DNA of 64,000 bases, from NCBI RefSeq assembly GCF_020991415.1, contig NZ_JAJMOY010000002.1, positions 310,001-374,000 of the forward strand. Reading direction: 5' to 3'. Source of the stretch: Flavobacterium sp. ENC. GTDB lineage: Bacteria > Bacteroidota > Bacteroidia > Flavobacteriales > Flavobacteriaceae. The notes under the pieces were generated by a model that saw nothing but the letters and a program-made list of their open reading frames with translations, searched no databases and was not told the origin of the DNA. Numbering within the stretch: the first letter of the stretch is position 1; each line of letters opens with the position of its first letter. The translations under genes were made by a program, and so were the position numbers. This document shows, piece after piece, positions 26,563 through 35,026 of this stretch.

Positions 26563-28026
26563 ATGCAATCACGTAGAAAATTTATAAAAAATACAGGCAT
26601 TTTTTCAGCAGGACTATTGGCCATTCAAAGCAATGCTTTCGGATTTAATTCGGATGCTTTTCAGTTTCCTTTAAAAGATTTTGTAAGCAAAAGACCTCCG
26701 CTGACCGAGAGAAAATTTACAAGTCAGGCCGTAGAAGCAGCCATTGTGCGGATCAAAAAGCAAATTGCAAATCCGGAACTGGCCTGGTTGTTTGAAAACT
26801 GTTTTCCCAATACACTGGATACTACAGTCGATTTTGAAATTATCGAAGGCAAACCCGATACCTACGTCATTACGGGAGATATAGATGCCATGTGGCTTCG
26901 TGACAGTACAGCGCAGATCTGGCCTTATATTCCGTTTGTAAAAGAAGATGCCAAACTGGCTGAACTGGTCAAAGGCGTGATAAACCGTCAGGCGAAATGT
27001 ATATTGCTGGACCCGTATGCGAATGCTTTTTATAAAGACTTTACCAAAGAAAGCGAATGGAAGCACGACCTGACCAAAATGCAGCCCGGAATCCACGAAA
27101 GGAAATGGGAAATTGACAGTTTGTGTTACCCGGTCCGACTGGCACACGGCTATTGGAAAGAAACCGGAGATATCAGTCTGTTTGACGAACAATGGAAAAA
27201 AGCTATGCTGCTCGTCTTGCAGACTTTTAAGGAACAGCAAAGACTGGACGGAAAAGGAGGGCCTTATACGTTTCAGCGTCAGACCGCCTGGGCAACAGAC
27301 GGAGTGCCTCTGGGAGGTTACGGTTATCCGGTAAAACCATGCGGACTAATTGTTTCGACGTTCAGGCCAAGTGATGACAGTACCTTGTTTGGCTATCTGA
27401 TTCCAAGCAATATGTTCGCGATCGAAGTATTGGGGTATCTGATTGAAATATTCTCCTTACCGGCTTTAAAAGACAATGATCTGGTAGCAAAAGCCACGGA
27501 ATTAAGAGATCAGGTACAAAAAGGCTTAAAAGAAAACGGAATCATAGACCACCCGAAATTCGGAAAAATTATTGCTTTTGAAGTAAACGGATACGGCAGT
27601 TTCCACATGATGGATGATGCCAATGTTCCTTCTTTATTGTCATTGCCGTATTTAGGCGCAATTGCTCCCAATGACCCTTTATACCTTAATACCCGTAAAG
27701 TCGTACTTTCAGAAAACAATCCTTTTTTCTACAAAGGAAAAGCCGGCGAAGGTATCGGAGGGCCGCATACAGGAGTTGACACCATCTGGCCAATGAGTAT
27801 TGTACTGAGAGCCATTACCAGTGTAGATGAAAAAGAAATAAAAGCCTGCATCAGTAATTTGATCAAAACCAATGCGGACACGGGATTCATGCACGAGTCT
27901 TTCCATAAAGATGATGTAACCAGGTTTACGAGAAAATGGTTCGCCTGGGCGAATACCTTATTTGGCGAAATGATCGTTCACACCAGTATCAACTATCCTC
28001 AGATTTTAAAAGATAAGAATATCTAG
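26563..28026 (+). CDS. GH125 exo-alpha-1,6-mannosidase
   Basis: 487 residues. The N-terminus SRRKFIK followed by a hydrophobic stretch is a twin-arginine-type signal peptide (about 27 residues). The body shows GH125 landmarks: GDIDAMWLRDSTAQIWPY, GGPHTGVDTIWPMSI and GFMHESFHKDD, where E445 is a candidate catalytic residue. Family enzymes release terminal alpha-1,6-linked mannose. It starts 6 bases after the GH92 stop and is followed by the ROK kinase, so it belongs to one enzyme cassette acting on N-glycan or yeast mannan branches. Confidence 0.9.
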   Translation: MQSRRKFIKNTGIFSAGLLAIQSNAFGFNSDAFQFPLKDFVSKRPPLTERKFTSQAVEAAIVRIKKQIANPELAWLFENCFPNTLDTTVDFEIIEGKPDTYVITGDIDAMWLRDSTAQIWPYIPFVKEDAKLAELVKGVINRQAKCILLDPYANAFYKDFTKESEWKHDLTKMQPGIHERKWEIDSLCYPVRLAHGYWKETGDISLFDEQWKKAMLLVLQTFKEQQRLDGKGGPYTFQRQTAWATDGVPLGGYGYPVKPCGLIVSTFRPSDDSTLFGYLIPSNMFAIEVLGYLIEIFSLPALKDNDLVAKATELRDQVQKGLKENGIIDHPKFGKIIAFEVNGYGSFHMMDDANVPSLLSLPYLGAIAPNDPLYLNTRKVVLSENNPFFYKGKAGEGIGGPHTGVDTIWPMSIVLRAITSVDEKEIKACISNLIKTNADTGFMHESFHKDDVTRFTRKWFAWANTLFGEMIVHTSINYPQILKDKNI

Positions 28027-28050
28027 AACAAGCAAGTTAAACAAGGAAAA

Positions 28051-28953
28051 ATGAATATACCATACGCCGTAGGGCTAGATATAGGAGGGACACATATTAC
28101 CGCAGCAGTTATCAATATAAAAGAGATGAAAGTTATGGACTTCTCTCTGAACAAGGAATCTTTCGATTCTAATTTACCGGTTGATCAGGTGATGAAGATC
28201 TGGAAAAAAGCAATTTCCAAAGCCATAGAAAATTCTAAAGTGACAGCAGCGACAGGTTTGGCGGTATGCATGCCCGGCCCGTTTGATTATCAAAAAGGGA
28301 TTTGCTGGATCAAAGACCAGTCCAAATACGAACATTTTTACGGATTGAATATTCGGGATTTGCTTTTGGAGCACCTTGATCTTTCTGGCGATTTTCCGGT
28401 ACTTTTTGAAAATGATGCTGTTTGTTTTGGCAAAGGAGAAGTTTTTAAGGATCAGGAGAACCTTTCCAGAAAAGTAATGGCGGTTACCTTAGGAACCGGA
28501 CTTGGAGCCTGTTTTATTGACAAAGGTCTATCTGTTGCCGGGGGAGAATGCGTACCTGAAGACGGCGAAATTTACAACCTTCCTTATAAAAACGGAATTG
28601 CAGAAGATTATGTTTCGGTAAGAGGCCTCTTATCACATTATCAGGCTTTGAGCGGAATAACACTTACTAACGGACTGGAACTTTATAATCGGGCTGTTGA
28701 AGGAGATGTTATTGCTGTAAAAGTGTTTGAAGAAATGGGGGAGGATTTAGCTGCCATTGTAATTCCGTGGCTGGAAAAGTTTGGTGCAGATCGTTTTATT
28801 ATCGGAGGAAAAATTGCCAATGCAAGTGAATTTTTTCTGCCTGTTTTTAATAAAAAAATCAAAGAAGCAAGTAGTAAAGTGACGGTCTGTATTTCGACAG
28901 ATAACGAGGCAGCTGCTTTGTTAGGGGCTGCAAGTATGCTTTACACGGCTTAG
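28051..28953 (+). CDS. ROK-family sugar kinase (mannose/glucose-type candidate)
   Basis: 300 residues. The phosphate-binding motif GLDIGGTHITAAVI is at 8-21, the catalytic Asp lies in FENDAVCFGKGE (about residues 119-130), and a second phosphate motif reads LGTGLGACF. The zinc motif (CxCGxxGC) of many ROK proteins is absent. No signal peptide, so cytoplasmic. It follows GH125 by 24 bases. The likely role is phosphorylation of mannose released by the locus (ATP plus mannose to mannose-6-phosphate), but other hexoses or N-acetylhexosamines are possible. Confidence 0.8.
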   Translation: MNIPYAVGLDIGGTHITAAVINIKEMKVMDFSLNKESFDSNLPVDQVMKIWKKAISKAIENSKVTAATGLAVCMPGPFDYQKGICWIKDQSKYEHFYGLNIRDLLLEHLDLSGDFPVLFENDAVCFGKGEVFKDQENLSRKVMAVTLGTGLGACFIDKGLSVAGGECVPEDGEIYNLPYKNGIAEDYVSVRGLLSHYQALSGITLTNGLELYNRAVEGDVIAVKVFEEMGEDLAAIVIPWLEKFGADRFIIGGKIANASEFFLPVFNKKIKEASSKVTVCISTDNEAAALLGAASMLYTA

Positions 28954-28988
28954 AATTTTACGAATTATCTAAAAAAAATATTTATATA

Positions 28989-29026
28989 ATGCGCAATGGG
29001 ATGTAAACACCATTGCGCATTTTTTT
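28989..29026 (+). terminator. Rho-independent terminator after the ROK kinase
   Basis: ATGCGCAATGG (28989-28999) pairs perfectly with CCATTGCGCAT (29010-29020), followed by TTTTTTA. It closes the mannan enzyme operon. Confidence 0.88.
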
Positions 29027-29139
29027 ATAAAAATCTTTACTATTTGTTTTTCGTAAAGAACTGTTTCAATCCGTCTTTTTATATTATGATATAACCAAAT
29101 AAAATAACAAATAAATTCTGTTATAATATAAATGATATC

Positions 29140-29286
29140 ATGATCAATAATTTTATAAGTATGGAACTTACATATTGGACAATAAATTTAGCAGATCATT
29201 TTGTTACAAAACTTATTTTTTTCTTGTTCTCTTTGTTTTTCTTTCATTCGGAATTAAGAAATCAGGGCAAACAAATAACAAAGTAA
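29140..29286 (+). CDS. Possible small membrane peptide
   Basis: A 48-codon frame (ATG at 29140, stop at 29284-29286) with a hydrophobic run (TKLIFFLFSLFFFHS) after an aromatic N-terminus and a basic tail. A second in-frame ATG lies 7 codons later. It sits in the otherwise empty stretch 29027-29336 and has no clear promoter. Could be a chance frame; listed because it is the only open frame there and has a membrane-segment profile. Confidence 0.2.
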   Translation: MINNFISMELTYWTINLADHFVTKLIFFLFSLFFFHSELRNQGKQITK

Positions 29287-29336
29287 GGTGATCATAAAAG
29301 AAGTCATAGAATTATTTTTTAAGATTTATGCTAAGC

Positions 29337-30242
29337 CTAATAAAACTTATAATTGATCTGCGCCGCTGCATAAAAAGAAGATTTAAACTGATATTGGTTT
29401 GTATTGCTGAAAAAGCTTTTCAGGTTTCGGTCCGTAAAATAAGCAGGACGTACAGCGCTGATTCCAAGTGTAATCGGAAGTGTGATTTTTTTGCCAATCC
29501 TGATCTCCGGGCGTAATCCGGCTACGATATACTGGTGTGTAAATATGACATCTTTACCTCCTTTTTCCACAAGTGCCATTTGCCCGTTCATGTCTGCAAT
29601 TACACTCAAAACAAATGATTTGTGAATCTCATATCCGGCAGAAGCCTGAAAACCGCTCATAAGCGAAACATTAAAAACATACCTGCCGGGAGCATTATAA
29701 TTCAGGTATAAGGCCGGAAACAGCATAGGATATCCAAACGTATTGTTGAAAGCCAGTCCGCCGCCAAGATCTAATTTCGAATTGATTTTCCTGATGAATA
29801 CAGCACCTGCATTTCCAAGCACACTTCTGGCGCCCATTTTAGAAATTTGTGTCTGATCGGTATAAATGCCCGCACCGGCAAATAATAACATATTCCAATT
29901 TTTATTTAAGGGACGCATGTTGAATAAAGAAAACTGCGCATTGACAATATCAGACAACACCATCTCCTGAGTAAAATTTTTATTGGTAAGAGAGGCATAG
30001 GCTCCCGAAAGCGCTACACCCCAAACGACAGCCAGACTGTCTTTATTTACTTTCATCGAAAGTGGGATTTTAATATTCGCCTGATATACTGCTGCGGATC
30101 CTTTACTGTCTCCCAGTTCATTATTATTTTCATCCCCATAACGGGATGATCCAAAATGCTCAGCCTGAAGGGTTATTTGTGCTTTTGTTTGTGAAGCTAC
30201 CAGCAATAATAATAGTAAAGCCAGCCATGATGTCGTTTTCAT
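29337..30242 (-). CDS. DUF6268-like outer-membrane beta-barrel protein
   Basis: 301 residues: signal peptide to about residue 21 (TKAQ), then alternating amphipathic strands such as YVFNVSLMSGFQASAGYEIHKS and FVLSVIADMNGQMA, ending with an aromatic (AAAQINYKFY). This is the pattern of small outer-membrane barrels of the DUF6268 type in Bacteroidota (name recalled). It is divergent from the LytS/LytR genes and may be controlled by them. No transported substrate can be inferred. Confidence 0.65.
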   Translation of the reverse strand: MKTTSWLALLLLLLVASQTKAQITLQAEHFGSSRYGDENNNELGDSKGSAAVYQANIKIPLSMKVNKDSLAVVWGVALSGAYASLTNKNFTQEMVLSDIVNAQFSLFNMRPLNKNWNMLLFAGAGIYTDQTQISKMGARSVLGNAGAVFIRKINSKLDLGGGLAFNNTFGYPMLFPALYLNYNAPGRYVFNVSLMSGFQASAGYEIHKSFVLSVIADMNGQMALVEKGGKDVIFTHQYIVAGLRPEIRIGKKITLPITLGISAVRPAYFTDRNLKSFFSNTNQYQFKSSFYAAAQINYKFY

Positions 30243-30361
30243 ATCATATGTTTTTAAGTTTGACAGGGCAAAACTATTCTATCAATCAAAAGCTTTTTTA
30301 GGCTTTTGACTAATGGTCGTATTTTGTTGACCAACGGGCAGTGCTGCGATCGAAAATAAAT

Positions 30362-30369
30362 TAATTTTG
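30362..30369 (+). promoter_or_regulatory. Promoter -7 box for the LytS/LytR genes
   Basis: TAATTTTG matches TAnnTTTG and lies 18 bases before the kinase start at 30388. No clear -33 box at the usual distance was found, although TTTG occurs further upstream at 30323-30326. Confidence 0.4.
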
Positions 30370-30387
30370 TAATCTCAATCTGCAGCT

Positions 30388-31416
30388 ATGTTCACTATTA
30401 AAAAAGCAAACCTTCTTTTCTGGATTTTTTTATTCCTCATTGTCTTATTGCAACTGTCATTGTCCAGCAGTCCGAATTTTACCCTGAGCGTAGCCCTTAT
30501 TCATGCTGTGGCTATCGTATTCATTTTGCGCGTACACGTTTATTTCCTGAATGTTTTAATCAAAAAATACCTTAAAACACACGACACGGCCGGATTTGTA
30601 ATTTCGGCTTTATCGATTAGTTTTGCGACAGCCATCCTGCTAACTGCTGCAGGTTATTTTATTACAATAGGACTTTTAACTGATGCCAATCTGATGGAAA
30701 ATGAACTCATTTCCATGTTTTGCGGTATGTTGCTGGTCAGTATCCTGATTTCGGGAATGAGTTATTCGATCGAATTGTTCAAACAAAATATAGCTTCGGA
30801 AAAAAGGCATCAGGAATTAAGAAATAGTGTCCTCGAAATGGAAATAGATCATTTGAGAACGCAATTAAGCCCGCATTTTACATTTAATATCCTTAATAAT
30901 CTGCAATTTCTGATCCGTAAAGACCAGGATGAAGCGCTCGAATTGTTATCCAGATACAGCAAAATTCTGCGTTATTATGTCTATGAATCACAAAATAAAT
31001 GGATTAAACTGGACGATGAAATTGCTTTCCTCAAACATTATTTTGAATTGGAAAAAGACCGTTCCGGGGAAGACCTTGAAATTTCCTGCCAATGGGATAT
31101 TCCGGAAAATACATTGCTGATCATTCCTTTTCTCTTATCGACATTTGTTGAAAATGCATTCAAACATGTTTCTTCTTTTAAAGAGGAAAAGCGTTATATA
31201 CAGCTGCACATTTTTTTAAAGGATGAAAATCAATTGTTCCTGCACCTGAAAAATGCATCGGGACAGCAGGCATCAAATCCAAAAAAAGGAGGCGTTGGTT
31301 TAAAATATGTGAAGAAAAGACTCGAGCTTTCCTATAAGGATAATTACGAACTGGAACTGATTCCGGAAGCGGACTCTTATAGTGTACGTTTAAAATTAAA
31401 TCTTACCAACGTATGA
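30388..31416 (+). CDS. LytS-type sensor histidine kinase
   Basis: 342 residues: about four membrane segments in the first 130 residues, a short helical linker (EKRHQELRNSVLEMEIDHLRTQLSPHF), and a His-kinase domain where H in QLSPHFTFN is the phosphorylated His. A degenerate ATPase part follows (FVENAFKH, then GGVGLKYVKKRLELSY). It overlaps the response regulator start by 4 bases and is divergent from the DUF6268 gene. LytS/LytTR systems usually respond to envelope or metabolite signals; the stimulus here is unknown. Confidence 0.9.
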   Translation: MFTIKKANLLFWIFLFLIVLLQLSLSSSPNFTLSVALIHAVAIVFILRVHVYFLNVLIKKYLKTHDTAGFVISALSISFATAILLTAAGYFITIGLLTDANLMENELISMFCGMLLVSILISGMSYSIELFKQNIASEKRHQELRNSVLEMEIDHLRTQLSPHFTFNILNNLQFLIRKDQDEALELLSRYSKILRYYVYESQNKWIKLDDEIAFLKHYFELEKDRSGEDLEISCQWDIPENTLLIIPFLLSTFVENAFKHVSSFKEEKRYIQLHIFLKDENQLFLHLKNASGQQASNPKKGGVGLKYVKKRLELSYKDNYELELIPEADSYSVRLKLNLTNV

Positions 31417-32105
31417 AATGTATCGTGATTGATGACGAAAGGATTGCGAGGGAAGGTTTGGAATCTTTTATCAGTGAATTTGATTTTCTAAGCAATGTCG
31501 GCGTTTTTGCTAACGCGCATCTGGCCCTTGAAAAACTAAAAACGGAAACCGTTGACCTGATTTTTCTGGACATAGAAATGCCATTGCTCAATGGACTTGA
31601 ATTTGCAAAACTCATTACCGATAAGCCATCGATGATTATTTTTACAACAGCCTATTCAGAATATGCACTAAAGGGATATAAGGTAAATGCGGTCGACTAT
31701 TTATTGAAACCGATTTTTTTTGAAGATTTTAAGTCGGCTGTTTTAAAAGCAAAAAAAATGTATGATCTGATGTATCAGCAGGAGTTAACTTCAAAACCAT
31801 TGTTTTTTAAAGAAAACGGAATAACCGTAAAAATTCAGCCCACACAAATCATGTACATCAGGAGTATGCAGAATTATATCGAAATCTATGCTGAAAACAG
31901 TAAAAAGAGTATCATTCATCAGACCTTAAAAAGTATTGCGGACCAACTTCCAACAGAAAACTTTTTACAAATTCATCGCTCCTATATTGTAAATACAAAA
32001 TACATCACCCATATAGACGGTTTCAGGCTGTCCTTAAAAAACACCATTTTGCCCATTGCGAGAAATCGAAAAAATATCGTCATGGAACGGTTTATCAATT
32101 TATAA
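31413..32105 (+). CDS. LytTR-family response regulator
   Basis: 230 residues. The receiver domain (about 1-120) holds acidic residues at IDDE, the phosphorylated Asp in LIFLDIEMP, and Lys in LLKPI. The C-terminal LytTR DNA-binding domain (about 135-230) contains MYIRSMQNYIEIY, the conserved strand-turn of the family, and FLQIHRSYIVN. Overlapping its kinase by 4 bases shows a co-regulated pair. Targets are unknown, but the neighbouring outer-membrane gene is a candidate. Confidence 0.92.
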   Translation: MKCIVIDDERIAREGLESFISEFDFLSNVGVFANAHLALEKLKTETVDLIFLDIEMPLLNGLEFAKLITDKPSMIIFTTAYSEYALKGYKVNAVDYLLKPIFFEDFKSAVLKAKKMYDLMYQQELTSKPLFFKENGITVKIQPTQIMYIRSMQNYIEIYAENSKKSIIHQTLKSIADQLPTENFLQIHRSYIVNTKYITHIDGFRLSLKNTILPIARNRKNIVMERFINL

Positions 32106-32218
32106 GGCTATAAAAAAGGGATTGATGTATTCCTTCAAAAGCTTTTTTAGATAAATCGTCTAGCAAGGTTATTCTTTTGGATTTATGATTATATTTGAGA
32201 CTATAATTTTAAAAAGTA

Positions 32219-33034
32219 ATGACAAAACAGAAGCTTCTCTACCTGATTTCTTTTATCAGCCTTATTGTTATATTTATCCTTGCAGCCTTTGATGTCAGTA
32301 CTGATGTTCCGGTTTCTCCAGTTGCTCCCAAAAAGCAGAAAAAGCAGGAACCCTATCAGCCGGGTCTTGTATTGACTTTTGATGACGATTATGTAGACAC
32401 CTGGTACAATGCCGAAAAAGAACTGCGTCCCTACAATTGGAAAGCTACTTTTTTCATCTGCAAGTACAGTGCTTTTACAAAAGATCAAAAAGAAAAATTG
32501 CATTACCTTCAAAAAATGGGGCATGATATAGCCGGACATGGTTACAATCATGAAAATGCCGTGAAATACGTCGCAAAATACGGACTGGATGCTTATGTAA
32601 AAAATGAAATCATTCCACTTAAGGAAGCCATGCAGAAAGACGGATTCGATATTAAGTCCTTCGCGTATCCCGACGGTGCCAGAAACAGTGCACTGGACAA
32701 AAGATTGCTGAATTATTTCGATTTTATAAGAGGCACCACCTACGGAGAACTGTATCCGAAAAGCCAGTATTGTTATTATGAGGACAAGCGTGTCATTTAT
32801 GGTTTAGGGATTGATGATGATTACGAACAGTTTAACCTCGAATACTACAAAAGCCTTTTGCTGTATGCCAAAGAACATAACAAAATTGTTATATTTTACG
32901 GACATAAAACAGTCGATAATGCAGATGAAAGACTGGAAACGCCAATCGGTTTACTCAAACAGCTTTGTGCCTTTGCTGCAGAAAACAAGCTGAAGTTTTA
33001 TTCGGTAGATGATTTGAAAAAATTAAAAAACTAA
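32219..33034 (+). CDS. Membrane-anchored polysaccharide deacetylase
   Basis: 271 residues with an N-terminal hydrophobic anchor (7-24). A NodB domain follows: the catalytic base motif LTFDDDYVDTW (metal Asp), the zinc His pair in AGHGYNHENAV, and a strand/loop AYPDGARN. Such enzymes remove N-acetyl groups from chitin, peptidoglycan or exopolysaccharide. It lies after the LytR gene by about 110 bases. TATATTTG (32190-32197) is a perfect -7 box just upstream, so it probably has its own promoter. Substrate unknown. Confidence 0.8.
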   Translation: MTKQKLLYLISFISLIVIFILAAFDVSTDVPVSPVAPKKQKKQEPYQPGLVLTFDDDYVDTWYNAEKELRPYNWKATFFICKYSAFTKDQKEKLHYLQKMGHDIAGHGYNHENAVKYVAKYGLDAYVKNEIIPLKEAMQKDGFDIKSFAYPDGARNSALDKRLLNYFDFIRGTTYGELYPKSQYCYYEDKRVIYGLGIDDDYEQFNLEYYKSLLLYAKEHNKIVIFYGHKTVDNADERLETPIGLLKQLCAFAAENKLKFYSVDDLKKLKN

Positions 33035-33074
33035 CCGGATTCCATTACGGCAGATGTTGGAAATTTATCCCTGT

Positions 33075-33920
33075 TTAACTATTCATCTTCCTGTATTGTA
33101 AAGGAGAAAGGTGTTTCAGTTCCTTAAATTTCCGATTGAAGTTAGAAATATTATTGAACCCGCATAATTCGGCAATTTCCAGAACAGAAAGCTCCCCGTT
33201 GCTCGAGAGCAGTTTTGCCGCCCTTTCAATCCGGACTTCAATCAGAAACTGAAAAAACGATTTGTTCGTCCGTACTTTAAAGTACCTGCAAAACGCATTT
33301 TTGGTCATATTGGCTATGGAAGCAATTTCATCAAGGGTAATATTCTGATGAAAATTGGTCATCACATATTCAAAAACAGTCTGCATTCGTTTCCCTTCAT
33401 TATCGGTTATTTTTTTGTGATATAAATAATTGGACAAAGGCTCATTTTCAGCTGTTGAAAGCCATTTTAAAATATCCAGAAAAAGAATAAAACGAGAATA
33501 CGGATCTGCTTTTTTAAGTTTCTTAAAATATTTGACTACTTTTTTGGGAGCGTTATGAATAATAAACCCGTTTTTACTGCTTTCCAGAATCGGATGAATA
33601 TTTTTGAAAGTAGGCAATGCAAAAAAATCCTTTCCAAAAGAAGTAAAAGTAAAAAATAAGGTCCGCATCACCGAGATTTCGTTTTCCCGCACATCACTTC
33701 TAAAAACATGGGGCAGGTTGCTTCCGATCACTAAAATATCGCCTTCCTGGTATTGCGAAATCGTATCACCGGCAAAAACGGCACCTTCTCCTTTTTCGAT
33801 AAAACTAATCTGAACTTCTTCGTGCTGATGCAATTTATCGTAAAACGATATTTCTATATCTTCCTGATAGATAAGCGGTTCTTCTCCCGATTTTGGAATT
33901 TTAAAAGGAAAAACTTTCAT
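33075..33920 (-). CDS. AraC-family regulator of the hydroxyproline/collagen locus
   Basis: 281 residues. A cupin sensor domain (about 15-95, with YDKLHQHEEVQISFIEKGEG and EGDILVIGSNLPHVF) precedes two HTH motifs at about 180-275 (ITLDEIASIANMTKNAFCRYF and LSVLEIAELCGFNNISNF). It is divergent from the hydroxyproline enzyme operon, with pairs of a 15-bp element in the shared region. Regulators of this type usually activate adjacent catabolic genes in response to a small molecule; a likely ligand is hydroxyproline or an intermediate (inferred). Confidence 0.9.
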   Translation of the reverse strand: MKVFPFKIPKSGEEPLIYQEDIEISFYDKLHQHEEVQISFIEKGEGAVFAGDTISQYQEGDILVIGSNLPHVFRSDVRENEISVMRTLFFTFTSFGKDFFALPTFKNIHPILESSKNGFIIHNAPKKVVKYFKKLKKADPYSRFILFLDILKWLSTAENEPLSNYLYHKKITDNEGKRMQTVFEYVMTNFHQNITLDEIASIANMTKNAFCRYFKVRTNKSFFQFLIEVRIERAAKLLSSNGELSVLEIAELCGFNNISNFNRKFKELKHLSPLQYRKMNS

Positions 33921-34012
33921 GGTTGGGTAGGTTAGTTACTATCAAATATATTGCATTTCAGTAATAAAATGATGGTATCCTAATCTGTTTTTTGAATTTG
34001 AAAACTATAGAG

Positions 34013-34077
34013 GGTAATATAGTATCATTTTGAGGTAATTTTCTGTGAGACAGCTGACTGGTTTCTCGATAATTTTG
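34013..34077 (+). promoter_or_regulatory. Candidate AraC-binding direct repeat and promoter of the hydroxyproline operon
   Basis: GGTAATATAGTATCA (34013-34027) and GGTAATTTTCTGTGA (34034-34048) are repeated in the same orientation with a 21-bp period. A perfect -7 box TAATTTTG follows at 34070-34077, and the usual -33 TTG is missing, as is typical for an activator-dependent promoter. The operon starts at 34101. Confidence 0.55.
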
Positions 34078-34100
34078 GTTGACAATAAAAAATCAATACT

Positions 34101-35015
34101 ATGGGGATTCAATGGAACGGCGTTATGCCGGCAGTAACTACCAAATTTACTGCAGACGATAAATTAGACTTCAATATGTTTGAAGTCAATATGAAAGCAC
34201 AATTAGAGGCCGGAGTATCAGGGATTATTTTAGGAGGAACATTAGGAGAGGCCAGTACACTTTTGGAAGAAGAAAAAAGAGAATTGGTCAAACATACTGT
34301 TTCGCTTACGAATAATAAAGTGCCCGTGATCATGAATATAGCCGAACAAACCACGAGAGGAGCAATCTTAGCTGCCAACAAAGCCGAAGAAGACGGTGCG
34401 AAAGGATTGATGATGCTGCCCCCCATGCGCTACAAAGCTTCTGATTATGAAACGGTGGTTTATTTTAGTGAAGTCGCCAAAAATACTTCACTTCCGATTA
34501 TGGTCTATAACAATCCGGTCGATTACAAAATTGAAGTGACATTGGACATGTTTGAGGAATTACTGAAGTACGATAACATTCAGGCCGTAAAAGAATCCAC
34601 ACGAGATATTTCGAATGTCACGAGAATGATCAGTCGTTTTGGAGACCGCCTGAAAATATTATCAGGAGTGGATACGCTGGCTTTAGAAAGTTTATTAATG
34701 GGCTCAGACGGATGGGTTTCCGGTTTGGTTTGTGCTTTTCCGGCAGAAACCGTAGCCATTTTTAAACTCGTAAAAGCAGGAAGAATTGATGAAGCCCTAA
34801 AAATATACAGATGGTTTTTGCCGCTGCTCGAATTGGATATTAATTCTTTTCTGGTACAAAATATCAAACTGGCAGAGGTCGCAACCGGAATCGGAAGCGA
34901 ATATGTTCGTGCACCAAGACTGCCGCTTCAGGGCAGTGAGCGTGAAAAAGTACTGGCCACTATAACAGAAGGATTGCGCAACCGACCGACATTGCCGGAT
35001 TACAAGAACCTATAA
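34101..35015 (+). CDS. DapA-family aldolase/deaminase, probable pyrroline-4-hydroxy-2-carboxylate deaminase
   Basis: 304 residues of the DHDPS/NAL superfamily: GGTLGE near 45, Tyr136 in VYNNP, and the Schiff-base Lys164 in NIQAVKES. In bacterial hydroxyproline catabolism an enzyme of this family turns 1-pyrroline-4-hydroxy-2-carboxylate into 2-oxoglutarate semialdehyde with loss of ammonia. The following genes encode the other steps (semialdehyde dehydrogenase, epimerase and oxidase). The context makes this assignment more likely than lysine biosynthesis or sialic acid lysis. It starts the operon. Confidence 0.85.
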   Translation: MGIQWNGVMPAVTTKFTADDKLDFNMFEVNMKAQLEAGVSGIILGGTLGEASTLLEEEKRELVKHTVSLTNNKVPVIMNIAEQTTRGAILAANKAEEDGAKGLMMLPPMRYKASDYETVVYFSEVAKNTSLPIMVYNNPVDYKIEVTLDMFEELLKYDNIQAVKESTRDISNVTRMISRFGDRLKILSGVDTLALESLLMGSDGWVSGLVCAFPAETVAIFKLVKAGRIDEALKIYRWFLPLLELDINSFLVQNIKLAEVATGIGSEYVRAPRLPLQGSEREKVLATITEGLRNRPTLPDYKNL

Positions 35016-35026
35016 TTCCAAAAGCT

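Noticed and set aside
26671..27240. Long antisense frame (189 codons) inside the GH125 gene
   Set aside because: It lies opposite a clear GH125 enzyme and encodes no recognisable domain; codon bias of the sense strand explains it.
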